Assembly: GCA_900471925.1 (NCBI GenBank)
Contig: UCGV01000035.1
Coordinates: forward strand, 1-36,828
Direction of reading: 5' to 3'
DNA: 36,828 bases
From: Hyphomicrobiales bacterium
GTDB lineage: Bacteria > Pseudomonadota > Alphaproteobacteria > Rhizobiales > Rhizobiaceae
In this document: one piece after another, positions 25,433 to 33,053 of the stretch
How positions within the stretch are numbered: the first letter of the stretch is position 1
How the letters are laid out: the number at the start of each line of letters is the position of its first letter
Position numbers and translations under genes: made by a program
Notes under the pieces: generated by a model
The model's database searches: none
Told to the model about the DNA's origin: nothing
The model's input: the letters and a program-made list of their open reading frames with translations, nothing else

Positions 25433-26974
25433 CTATTTTACCCTTTTGCCGACAGCGAGCAAAAGCACATTCTCCTGGCTGAACTCGTCCTCTTCCAGAA
25501 AGCCGGCGATCTGACCCTCATGCATCACCGCGATGCGGTCGGAAACGCCGATGACTTCCTCCATGTCGCTGGAGATCATCAAAATCGCGACGCCGCTATC
25601 GGCCAGCGACCGCATCAGGCCGTAGATCTCGTTCTTCGCGCCGATATCGATACCGCGTGTCGGCTCGTCAAAGACCATGACCTTCGGGCTCATCGACAGC
25701 CACTTGGCAAGCACCACTTTTTGCTGATTGCCGCCGGAGAGAGTGCCGGTTCGGATCGCAACGGAGGGCGCCTTTATACCGAGGCGAACGCGCTGCTTCT
25801 CGGCGGCCGCGGTCTCGCGCGCGGCAGACAGCATGAAGGAACTGGCAAACTTGGGAAGATCGGCGAGTGTTATGTTCTGGGCTATCGGCAAATCGAGCAG
25901 GATGCCGTTACGCTTGCGATCTTCCGGTACCAGGAAGATGCCTCTGGCAACCGCGTCGCGCGCGGAACGGATCAAAATTTCCTGTCCGTCCTGGACGACC
26001 ACGCCGCCATAGCTGGGATCGATGCCGAAGAGAACCCTTGCAAGCTCCGTCCGGCCGGACCCGACGAGACCCGCGAGCCCCATGATTTCTCCGTACCTGA
26101 TTTCCAGATCGACGGGACGGCCGGGATAGGCAGCGGTTCGCACACTGCTTGCCTTGAGCGCGACAGATCCAGGCGCGCGCTGCGGCTTTGCGGTCCGGGC
26201 CGCAAGCACTCTGCCGATCATCAGCTTGACCATCTGGTCATGGCCGATATCGTTTTTTGCGAGGGTGCCAACAAGCCTGCCGTCTCGCAGCACCACGACC
26301 CGATCGGCAACCTGTTCTACCTCATGAAGGCGGTGCGAGATGAAAATCACGCTGATTCCGTCAGCCTTCAGGGATTTGATGATGCCAAGCAAGCGTTCCG
26401 TTTCGGCCAGCGGAAGGCTGGAGGTGGGTTCGTCGAAGATGACGAGCCTCGCATTGATGGAGAGCGCCTTGGCGATTTCCACCAACTGCTGCTCGGCAAG
26501 CGAAAGCGATGCGACAGGAGTATCGGCGGAAAAATGTGCACCGACACGCTTCAGGAGCGGCGTTACCATGTCCCGCAGGCGACCGCGATCGACGAGGCGG
26601 AAAGGGCCGGCCTTCAGCGGTTCTCGTCCAAGGAAGATGTTTGCCGCAACATCAAGATTGTCAAATAGATTGAGTTCTTGATGCACGAAGGCGATGCCGG
26701 ATGCGATGCTCGATTCCACGGTGAGGGAGCGAAGCTCGTCGCCGTCGAGCATGATCGTGCCCTTGTCGGGTGCGATCACGCCACCAAAAATTTTCATCAG
26801 GGTCGATTTTCCAGCCCCGTTTTCGCCGACAATTCCGATGACTTCACCAGGCATGACGTCGATCGAAAGGTCCTCAAGCGCAATGACGCCAGGATAGGTC
26901 TTTCCAACACCGAAGAGCGATAGGAAAGGGGGTGCCGTCAGATCGGGTGACGGGATATTGGCGCTGTCGTTCAT
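25433..26974 (-). CDS. Ribose-type sugar ABC transporter ATP-binding protein
   Basis: A 513-residue double ATPase of the RbsA/MglA type. The first half has Walker A GENGAGKST, signature LSLAEQQLVEIAKAL and Walker B LVIFDEPTSSL. The second half has the degenerate GLVGSGRTE in place of Walker A, signature LSGGNQQKVVLAKWL and VMVFDEPTRGID. This asymmetry is normal for the family. It lies between the binding-protein and permease genes and energises uptake. Confidence 0.92.
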   Translation of the reverse strand: MNDSANIPSPDLTAPPFLSLFGVGKTYPGVIALEDLSIDVMPGEVIGIVGENGAGKSTLMKIFGGVIAPDKGTIMLDGDELRSLTVESSIASGIAFVHQELNLFDNLDVAANIFLGREPLKAGPFRLVDRGRLRDMVTPLLKRVGAHFSADTPVASLSLAEQQLVEIAKALSINARLVIFDEPTSSLPLAETERLLGIIKSLKADGISVIFISHRLHEVEQVADRVVVLRDGRLVGTLAKNDIGHDQMVKLMIGRVLAARTAKPQRAPGSVALKASSVRTAAYPGRPVDLEIRYGEIMGLAGLVGSGRTELARVLFGIDPSYGGVVVQDGQEILIRSARDAVARGIFLVPEDRKRNGILLDLPIAQNITLADLPKFASSFMLSAARETAAAEKQRVRLGIKAPSVAIRTGTLSGGNQQKVVLAKWLSMSPKVMVFDEPTRGIDIGAKNEIYGLMRSLADSGVAILMISSDMEEVIGVSDRIAVMHEGQIAGFLEEDEFSQENVLLLAVGKRVK

Positions 26975-27012
26975 CGCCTGTCCATGGCTGCTGAAAAGCT
27001 GTATGCATGAAA

Positions 27013-27037
27013 CGGCAGCGGCGAAGCGCCGCTGCCG
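27013..27037 (-). other. Intercistronic stem-loop after binding-protein gene
   Basis: A perfect 11-bp stem (CGGCAGCGGCG with CGCCGCTGCCG) with a 3-base loop lies 11 bp after the binding-protein stop and 38 bp before the ATPase start. Such hairpins commonly protect the upstream message or attenuate downstream transcription, giving more binding protein than transporter. The sequence shows the hairpin; its function is inferred. Confidence 0.7.
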
Positions 27038-27047
27038 AAGCGCAGGG

Positions 27048-28010
27048 TTACTTTCCAGCCATGGCCTTCAGGTTGGCGGCATATTTGTCAACGTCATCCT
27101 TGCCGATGATGACCGTCGGAATGATGATCAAGCCATTGGCGGGAACGCCGGACTTGTCGCCCTTAAGATAGGCGGCCATCAGCTTCATGCCTTGATAGGC
27201 CCACTCGAACGGCTGCTGCACGACGGTTGCAGCGATCGTGCCTTCCTTGACGCCGCCGAGCGTGATCGGATCGTCATCAAAGCCGACGACAGTGATCTGG
27301 CCAAGCTTGCCGGCATCGCGTAGTGCCTCGTAGATGCGCGGCGTATTATAGGAGTAGAAGCCCACCATGCAGGTCACGTCGGGGCTCGCCACAAGCGCGT
27401 CTTCGACATTCTTTTTGGCGCGGGTTTGATCGATGTCGTCGCCGCGCACATCCGTGAGTTCGATCTTCGTGCCTTTCAGTCCGTCCTTCATGCCCTGGAT
27501 GCGTTCCTTGGCATTGTCGGCGCCGAGAAGACCGACAAAACCGATGCACTTACCGCCGTCCGGCATTGCCTTCTTGGCGATTTCGGCAGCCTGCATGCCG
27601 GCGTCGATATTGGATGAGCCGATATAGGCGACGCGGTTGGTCTGGGGCGCGTCACTGTCGGTCGTGAAGAGAGCCGTTTGCGAGCCGATCTTATTCAGGC
27701 CGTCCGTCTGGGTCTTGGGATCGACCGCGGAGACCATGATCCCCTTGACACCAGCGCTGACCAAATCCTCCATCAAACGCTGCTGAACAGCAACGGATGC
27801 CTGCTCAGGATATTTCAACTGCATGTCGTAGTCGGGCATTTCGCCCTGCGCCTTCTTGACGCCCGCCTCGGCGGCTTTCCAGAAGTCGGACGCCCCGTTG
27901 ACGACGAATGCCAGCGTCGGCTTGTCAGCGGCATGCGACACCGCAATGGGCGCCGCGCTCAGCATCAGCCCGGCAAAGACCAAGGCTACATTGCGTTTCA
28001 GCTGTTTCAT
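27048..28010 (-). CDS. Periplasmic sugar-binding protein of ABC transporter
   Basis: A 320-residue periplasmic-binding protein of the RbsB/Peripla_BP_4 type. It has a Sec signal (MKQLKRNVALVFAGLMLSAA, cleavage after SHA/AD) followed by TLAFVVNGASDFWKAAEAG, DLVSAGVKGIMVSAVD, TTDSDAP and TVVGFDDD, all typical of the two-lobed sugar-binding fold. ATG 28010 has a strong GGAGGTG 5 bp upstream; the longer in-frame GTG at 28127 lacks this. It is first in the operon and is followed by a stem-loop. It is divergent from a LacI regulator. Confidence 0.9.
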   Translation of the reverse strand: MKQLKRNVALVFAGLMLSAAPIAVSHAADKPTLAFVVNGASDFWKAAEAGVKKAQGEMPDYDMQLKYPEQASVAVQQRLMEDLVSAGVKGIMVSAVDPKTQTDGLNKIGSQTALFTTDSDAPQTNRVAYIGSSNIDAGMQAAEIAKKAMPDGGKCIGFVGLLGADNAKERIQGMKDGLKGTKIELTDVRGDDIDQTRAKKNVEDALVASPDVTCMVGFYSYNTPRIYEALRDAGKLGQITVVGFDDDPITLGGVKEGTIAATVVQQPFEWAYQGMKLMAAYLKGDKSGVPANGLIIIPTVIIGKDDVDKYAANLKAMAGK

Positions 28011-28354
28011 AACACACCTCCCGAGGGCCGCGGTTGCCATGGCCCGTTTTCCACGTGCGACCGGCCACATGCGCGCACCCCCTCCTAGGGCGTTCGCCAA
28101 GCGACGAAGGCATAATTCCGATCGCACCGTGACGGTATACGATAAAATCGATTAGTAAATAGTATTATCAATCGAGGTCTGAACATTTTTATCGGCGCCA
28201 AGCCAGCCGACGCATATCCGGCCCGCAAATCATGTTAGCGGCCTATATTTCTTCAATTCAGGCAATTGCTCGGATGGTCGCATGAGTGGTAATAATGATT
28301 ACCTAGGACAAATGATGATGCTCGTTATCCGTTGATCGGAGACAGATTCCACGA
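28011..28354. promoter_or_regulatory. Divergent promoter region, sugar ABC operon / LacI regulator
   Basis: The 344 bp between the divergent starts contain an AT-rich segment with TCGATT (28148-28153) and AATCGA (28170-28175) in inverted orientation. There is also a tighter dyad GGTAAT-AATG-ATTACC at 28288-28303. Either could be the site of the LacI-type regulator; neither has the classic central CG of many LacI operators, so the assignment is open. Confidence 0.4.
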
Positions 28355-29464
28355 ATGCCAACCCGCAAGATCCAGAAGACGGATGAACCCGCGCGCGGGC
28401 GCGGGAGCAGTCGCCCGCGCGCTCGTGTGACGATGATGGACATCGCAGCGGCGGCTGGCTGCTCGCAGGCAGCCGTTTCCTTCGTTCTCAACAACACGCC
28501 CGGCACCCGCATCTCCCAACAGACGCGCGATCGCGTGCTCGAGTCGGCGCGCGCGCTCGGTTATGTCGGGACATCCTACGCGACGGCTGCTTCCTATTCG
28601 GGACTGGACAACGTCATCGGTTTCGCAGTCGACCAGCTTGCCACCAGTCCGGAGGCAATCGTTGCGATCGAGGGCGCGCGACAAGCCTCGTGGAACGCGG
28701 GTAATGTTCTGCTGGTCACCCAGACGCTTGGCGATCTCGTGATGGAGCCGAAGGCCATCAAGGCGCTCGTCAATGGCGGCATATCGGCGCTGATATATAT
28801 GGCAATCTATACCCGCGAGGTCGAGCTTCCTTCCTATATGTATGAGCTCAACATCCCGACGGTGTTGCTGAACTGCTATACTGCAGATTATGCTTTTCCG
28901 GCCGTGATCCCGAGCGAGATCGCGGGAGGGCAGAGTTCTACCCGCCATCTGATCGCCAATGGTCACCATCGTATCGCAACGATCACCGGCGAAATCTGGA
29001 TGCAGGCTGCGCAGGAGCGGCTCACGGGTTACCGCAGGGCGCTGGCGACCGCCGATATCCCCTTCGACCCGGACCTGGTCATGGAGGGCGACTGGTCGGC
29101 TGGCGCGGGCTATGCCTCGACCATGAAGCTGCTTGCCCTGAAAGAGCCCCCGACCGCGATCTTTTGCCAGAACGACCGTACCGCAGTCGGCTGCTACGAG
29201 GCGCTCAAGGATGCCGGCCTTCATATTCCTCAGGATATGTCGGTCGTGGGATATGATGACGAGGAGATATCGAGGCATCTCGTTCCTTCGCTGACGACGT
29301 CGGTCCTTCCTCATCTCGCAATGGGCCGATGGGCGATCGAGCATCTCAATCTGGATGACCATCCGGGCAGGAAGCGATACCCGATCTCGAAACTGGAATG
29401 CTCGCTCGTCAAGCGAAACTCCGTTGGCCGTCCTCGGGGGCGTGACAAGCTCGGTCACTCCTGA
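28355..29464 (+). CDS. LacI-family transcriptional regulator
   Basis: A 369-residue regulator. A basic 25-residue extension precedes the LacI helix-turn-helix (VTMMDIAAAAGCSQAAVSFV, then LNNTPG and ISQQTRDRV) and hinge (ALGYVGTSYA). The sugar-binding-like core follows: IEGARQASWNAGNVLLV, LIANGHHRIATITG, AIFCQNDRTAVGCYEAL and VVGYDDEEISRHLVP. It is divergent from the ABC operon and probably senses the transported sugar or a derivative. A GGAG lies 13 bp before the ATG, which is long. Confidence 0.9.
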   Translation: MPTRKIQKTDEPARGRGSSRPRARVTMMDIAAAAGCSQAAVSFVLNNTPGTRISQQTRDRVLESARALGYVGTSYATAASYSGLDNVIGFAVDQLATSPEAIVAIEGARQASWNAGNVLLVTQTLGDLVMEPKAIKALVNGGISALIYMAIYTREVELPSYMYELNIPTVLLNCYTADYAFPAVIPSEIAGGQSSTRHLIANGHHRIATITGEIWMQAAQERLTGYRRALATADIPFDPDLVMEGDWSAGAGYASTMKLLALKEPPTAIFCQNDRTAVGCYEALKDAGLHIPQDMSVVGYDDEEISRHLVPSLTTSVLPHLAMGRWAIEHLNLDDHPGRKRYPISKLECSLVKRNSVGRPRGRDKLGHS

Positions 29465-29473
29465 ATTGCAACG

Positions 29474-29500
29474 CGACACACTTTTTAGAGGCTTGTGTCG
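29474..29500. terminator. Putative bidirectional terminator between LacI and GntR genes
   Basis: CGACACA and TGTGTCG form a 7-bp stem around a 13-base loop in the 56-bp gap between the convergent LacI and GntR genes. The stem is short, so the call is tentative. Confidence 0.4.
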
Positions 29501-29520
29501 TTAAGCTGGCAATCCCGCGA

Positions 29521-30231
29521 TTACTCGAACAAATCCGGATTGTCGGCTTCGATTTGCGGTAAGTCGGTCAGAATGCCGTTAAGATGCAGTCGCATCGCAT
29601 TATCGGCCGCCGCGGCGTCCTTGGCGTCAATCGCAGCGATGATCGCTTCGTGTTCGATGATCAGGCGTGTCATCGAGTCCGGGTGGCGGAGCTGAAGATT
29701 GCAAACGCGATCCATGTGGGCCTTGATGTCCGAGATCGCATTCCAGGCGAGACTGCAGCCGGCACCCTCTGCGATCGCAATATGGAACTGTTCGTCCTCC
29801 CGGCGGAAAGCATGGTGATCATCAGCCTCCATCGCCACCCGCTGCCGGGCGATGATGGCATCGATCCGGTGGCGCGTCCAACGATCGAAACTTTCGCTGG
29901 CGCGCCGTGCTACCGCAACCTCGATAGCCTCGCGCACGAAGCGGGCCTCCATCATGTGCCTTGTCGACAAGCGAACGACGACCGTGCCCCGGTTCGGACG
30001 GATTTCCACCAGCTTAGACTTGCCAAGCGCGATCAGGGCTTCACGGACCGGCTGCCGTGAAACGCCCATGCGGGTGGCGATTTCCTGCTCCGAAAGCCGG
30101 GTTCCTGGGGCAAGCTCCAGCCGCACGATTGCCTCGCGCAGGTCTTTCTCGATCTGTGCGGCGACCGTTTCACCCGTTTCGGTCTTAAGAAAAGCAAGGC
30201 TCATGTGGTTTCTTACCGACTGCGTTGACAT
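29521..30231 (-). CDS. GntR-family (FadR/FCD-type) transcriptional regulator
   Basis: A 236-residue regulator. The winged helix (about residues 20-80) shows VAAQIEKDLREAIVRLELAPGTRLSEQEIATRMGVSRQPVREAL in segments, followed by an all-helical FCD effector domain with metal-ligand-like residues (RREDEQFHIAIAEGA, IIEHEAIIAAI, AMRLHL). ATG 30231 is the longer reasonable start; 30204 (MSLAFLKTE) is an alternative, and neither has a strong ribosome site. It is divergent from the aldehyde dehydrogenase gene across 87 bp and probably controls it. Confidence 0.88.
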   Translation of the reverse strand: MSTQSVRNHMSLAFLKTETGETVAAQIEKDLREAIVRLELAPGTRLSEQEIATRMGVSRQPVREALIALGKSKLVEIRPNRGTVVVRLSTRHMMEARFVREAIEVAVARRASESFDRWTRHRIDAIIARQRVAMEADDHHAFRREDEQFHIAIAEGAGCSLAWNAISDIKAHMDRVCNLQLRHPDSMTRLIIEHEAIIAAIDAKDAAAADNAMRLHLNGILTDLPQIEADNPDLFE

Positions 30232-30243
30232 CGAATTCAAGCC

Positions 30244-30261
30244 ACCATACGGTACCATACG
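30244..30261. promoter_or_regulatory. Candidate GntR operator (direct repeat)
   Basis: ACCATACG occurs twice with a 10-bp period (30244-30251 and 30254-30261) around a central GGTACC palindrome. It lies 13 bp upstream of the GntR start and 58 bp upstream of the aldehyde dehydrogenase start. One helical turn between copies and placement between divergent genes suggest an autoregulatory site; there is no direct evidence of binding. Confidence 0.4.
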
Positions 30262-30318
30262 CCTAACGAGCAAGATGAAACCGCTCACTCGAGCGCTGAA
30301 ATAGGGGAGGGGTCGGCG

Positions 30319-31857
30319 TTGGTTCTCCGGCCTTTGAGAGATTTGCTGTCGAATTTTATCGCACCTGATTTGAGTGACCCGCGGCTCGGCCGCAAATCCC
30401 GTTACCAGATGCTGATCGATGGCAAATCCGTCGATGCCGCCTCCGGCAAGACGATTGATCGGGTAAGCCCCGGACATGAAGGTGTGGTGGTCGGCACATG
30501 GCCGGATGCTTCGGCAGACGACGTGCGTATCGCAATTGCAGCTGCCCGCCGAGCTTTCGATACCGGTCCGTGGCCGCGAATGTCGGGCGCCGAGCGGTCG
30601 CGCCTGATGTTCAAGGTCGCAGATCTCATTCTTTCGCGACAGGAGGAACTGGCGCTGATCGAAAGTCTCGAAGTTGGCAAACCGATAGCCCAGGCTCGCG
30701 GCGAGATCGGTTTTTGCGCGGACCTATGGTCCTATGCTGCCGGCCAGGCGCGTGCGCTCGAAGGGCAGACGCACAACAATATCGGTGATGATCGCCTCGG
30801 CCTGGTGCTGCGCGAGCCCGTTGGCGTCGTCGGGATTGTCACGCCGTGGAATTTCCCGTTCATCATCGCATCGGAACGCGTGCCGTGGGCGATCGGTGCC
30901 GGCTGTACGGTCGTTCTCAAGCCCTCCGAATTTACCTCCGGCACCTCGATCCGCATGGCGGAGCTGGCACGCGAAGCAGGCATTCCCGATGGTGTCTTCA
31001 ACGTCGTCACCGGTTATGGCGATCCTGCCGGCCAGGTGCTGGCGGAAGATCCCGGTACCGACATGGTGGCGTTCACCGGCTCCGTTCGTGTTGGCACCAA
31101 GCTCGGAGAGATCGCGGCGCGCAGCATCAAGCGCGTCGGACTGGAACTCGGTGGCAAAGGCCCGCAGATCGTCTTTGCGGACGCCGATCTTCAGGCTGCT
31201 GCCGATGGTATCGCCTATGGCGTCTATCACAATGCCGGACAGTGCTGCATTTCCGGCAGCCGTCTTCTCGTTCAGGAAGAAATCCGTGATGCATTGATGG
31301 AGCGCCTGCTCGATATCTCGAGCAAGGTAACCTTCGGCGATCCGCTGAACGAGCGCACCAAGATCGGCGCGATGATCTCGGAAGTGCATGCGCAGAAGGT
31401 CCATTCCTATGTCGAGGCGGGCGTCGCATCTGGCGCAGACCTGCTTCTCGGGGGCACAAGAGTCGGCCAGGGCACCGGGCTTTACTACGCGCCGACAGTG
31501 TTTACTGGCGTGACTCCAGATATGTCGATTGCCCGCGAAGAGATTTTCGGGCCCGTCCTGTCGACATTGACCTTCAAGACGGCGGATGAGGCGATAACCT
31601 TGGCGAATGCCAGCGAATTTGGCCTTTCTGCCTCGGTCTGGTCCACCAATCTCGAAAACGCGCTGCAAAGCATTCGCCGCATCCGTGCCGGCCGCTGCTG
31701 GATCAACAGTGTTATCGACGGAACGCCGGAGCTACCGATCGGCGGCTACAAAAAGAGTGGGTTGGGCCGCGAGCTCGGTCGCTACGGATTCGACGAATAT
31801 TCCCAGTTCAAGGGCGTACATGTAACGCTCGGGCGCCCGGCGCCCTGGTTTGAATAA
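30319..31857 (+). CDS. NAD(P)-dependent aldehyde dehydrogenase
   Basis: A 512-residue member of the ALDH superfamily that oxidises an aldehyde to the acid. Visible are TPWNFPFIIASERVPWAIGAGC and VVLKPSE, the catalytic base Glu276 in LELGGKGP, the nucleophile Cys310 in NAGQCCISGSRL, EEIFGPVL and the C-terminal GGYKKSGLGRELGRYG. The TTG start at 30319 is supported by GGGGAGGGG about 6 bp upstream. An N-terminal extension of about 30 residues precedes the usual start region (MLIDGKSVDAASGKT). It lies beside the GntR regulator and near the sugar transporter, so it may oxidise an aldehyde derived from that substrate; the true substrate is unknown. Confidence 0.9.
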   Translation: MVLRPLRDLLSNFIAPDLSDPRLGRKSRYQMLIDGKSVDAASGKTIDRVSPGHEGVVVGTWPDASADDVRIAIAAARRAFDTGPWPRMSGAERSRLMFKVADLILSRQEELALIESLEVGKPIAQARGEIGFCADLWSYAAGQARALEGQTHNNIGDDRLGLVLREPVGVVGIVTPWNFPFIIASERVPWAIGAGCTVVLKPSEFTSGTSIRMAELAREAGIPDGVFNVVTGYGDPAGQVLAEDPGTDMVAFTGSVRVGTKLGEIAARSIKRVGLELGGKGPQIVFADADLQAAADGIAYGVYHNAGQCCISGSRLLVQEEIRDALMERLLDISSKVTFGDPLNERTKIGAMISEVHAQKVHSYVEAGVASGADLLLGGTRVGQGTGLYYAPTVFTGVTPDMSIAREEIFGPVLSTLTFKTADEAITLANASEFGLSASVWSTNLENALQSIRRIRAGRCWINSVIDGTPELPIGGYKKSGLGRELGRYGFDEYSQFKGVHVTLGRPAPWFE

Positions 31858-32245
31858 GATCATGGCAACCTGATTGCGAACCGGCAATCGAATGGATCGG
31901 ATAAGTCGCAATATGAGCGCCGTGCTCCGGTAACATCTGTCATGATCCGGGTGCCGCTTGATACCCGTCGCGTACTCATTAGGTTGTGATCCCTGCATCC
32001 GCCGGCACATACAGCCGTCGAAGGAGGTCTAATTCCGCCTCGCCAGCTGTCATTGGCGGAGCCGGCGCGCACGAGTCCAAAATCACCGAAGCCGGACCAT
32101 CGAGAAGGTTAGTGCTACTCCTTTGCGGGTTGAGGTCCCGCGCGTTTCCGCGCATCTAGCGCTTTTGAGACTGGAAGTCGTTCACGGCCGGGTGGCGGGT
32201 TCGTATCTCATCAAGCGCGCCATATTGATGGAAGGCACAGCTTCT
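31858..32245. other. Intergenic region without a supported gene
   Basis: I see no convincing coding region, RNA gene or repeat in these 388 bp. A weak hairpin (GATTGC at 31872-31877 with GCAATC at 31884-31889) just after the aldehyde dehydrogenase could terminate it. The absence of coding bias fits decayed DNA, like the remnants that follow. Confidence 0.5.
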
Positions 32246-32542
32246 CTACGATCGAGCGGCCGCCAATGCATCCAGCATGATAGCGATCCGTGCAAGATCG
32301 TCTTCGTGTAGCACTTCGACGCAGGAGGCTATTCGCTCCTGAAGTTTCTGTTTGGTGCTCTTTTTAGATCCGCCGAGATCGCCTGAAAGCAGTTCGTCGA
32401 GGCTTGTTTTCAAGACGGATCAGATTTTTACAAGCGTAGCGAGATCCGGTTGCCGGGTTCCCGATATGTAATTGCCATATCTGCGCTCGCTCAAGCCAAC
32501 GCCTCGGGCAACCTCGTCATTCGAGATTCCAAGCTGCTCAGC
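32246..32542 (-). pseudogene. XRE-family regulator, broken by internal stop
   Basis: Read on the minus strand, the helix-turn-helix region appears as AEQLGISNDEVARGVGLSER, RYGNY and SGTRQPDLATLVKI. An in-frame TGA (32420-32422) follows, then SVLKTSLDELLSGDLGGSKK and a helical C-terminus ending LDALAAARS before TAG (32246-32248). The stop stands where related proteins commonly have Cys or another small residue, so one base change could explain it. The N-terminal part is lost: at about 32542 the sequence runs into the tail of a LysR gene on the other strand. Confidence 0.65.
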
Positions 32543-32587
32543 GACATCATCGATATTGCCAGGTCGCTGGCGCGGCCGGGCAGATAA
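32543..32587 (+). pseudogene. Second copy of LysR gene tail (45 bp)
   Basis: This stretch encodes DIIDIARSLARPGR and a TAA, and matches 202-246 with four mismatches in 45 bases, three or four of them silent. Similarity stops abruptly at both edges. It looks like a fragment of a related LysR gene left by rearrangement at the end of the broken XRE gene. Confidence 0.6.
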
Positions 32588-32699
32588 GGGGATCGGAAGG
32601 TGGCAGGCGACTGAGCACTTCCGCCGGCATAACGTTCCAAGGAGCGCCCACCTTTCGAACGAGAGAGCGTCACTACGAGGCGCGCATGTTTCGCGAAAC

Positions 32700-32975
32700 C
32701 TAGGCGAGATCGTCAGCCGATATAAGCCTGACTTCTGTAATCCGCAGAAGCGGGATCTCAGCGCGTTCGTTCGCTTCTATGACATCTTCTTCTGACGACG
32801 CGTCGAATAGACAGAACGACCGCTCTTCGGCCGGAACGTATGTCGAGCGCAGATATCGGACCGGCTTGCCTTGGTCGGTCATCTCTGCGGTCACGCTCTT
32901 GGCGCGGGAGGCTGCCGCCCCGAGCTGATCCGGGGTGATGCCGGGAAGGTGTCTTTCAACCATATACTGTGGCAT
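32700..32975 (-). CDS. DUF4242 small protein (SCO4226-like)
   Basis: A 91-residue protein beginning MPQYMVERHLPGITPDQL and containing VRYLRSTYVPAEERSFCLFDA and NERAEIPLLRITEV, the complete DUF4242 ferredoxin-like fold. One characterised relative binds nickel; the general role is unknown. ATG 32975 is supported by AAAAGGAAG 6 bp upstream. It is divergent from the cyclase-TPR gene with 78 bp between starts, suggesting a shared control region. Confidence 0.85.
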   Translation of the reverse strand: MPQYMVERHLPGITPDQLGAAASRAKSVTAEMTDQGKPVRYLRSTYVPAEERSFCLFDASSEEDVIEANERAEIPLLRITEVRLISADDLA

Positions 32976-33053
32976 GATGCGCTTCCTTTTGTTGGGCGCG
33001 GACGGCACTTGCTTTCGTGCAACTGTTGATCGCGGAAACCTCCGGCAGTCGTG

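Noticed and set aside
25520..26668. Plus-strand open frame of 382 codons opposite the ABC ATPase gene
   Set aside because: It is a shadow of the RbsA-type gene, whose Walker and signature motifs are on the other strand.
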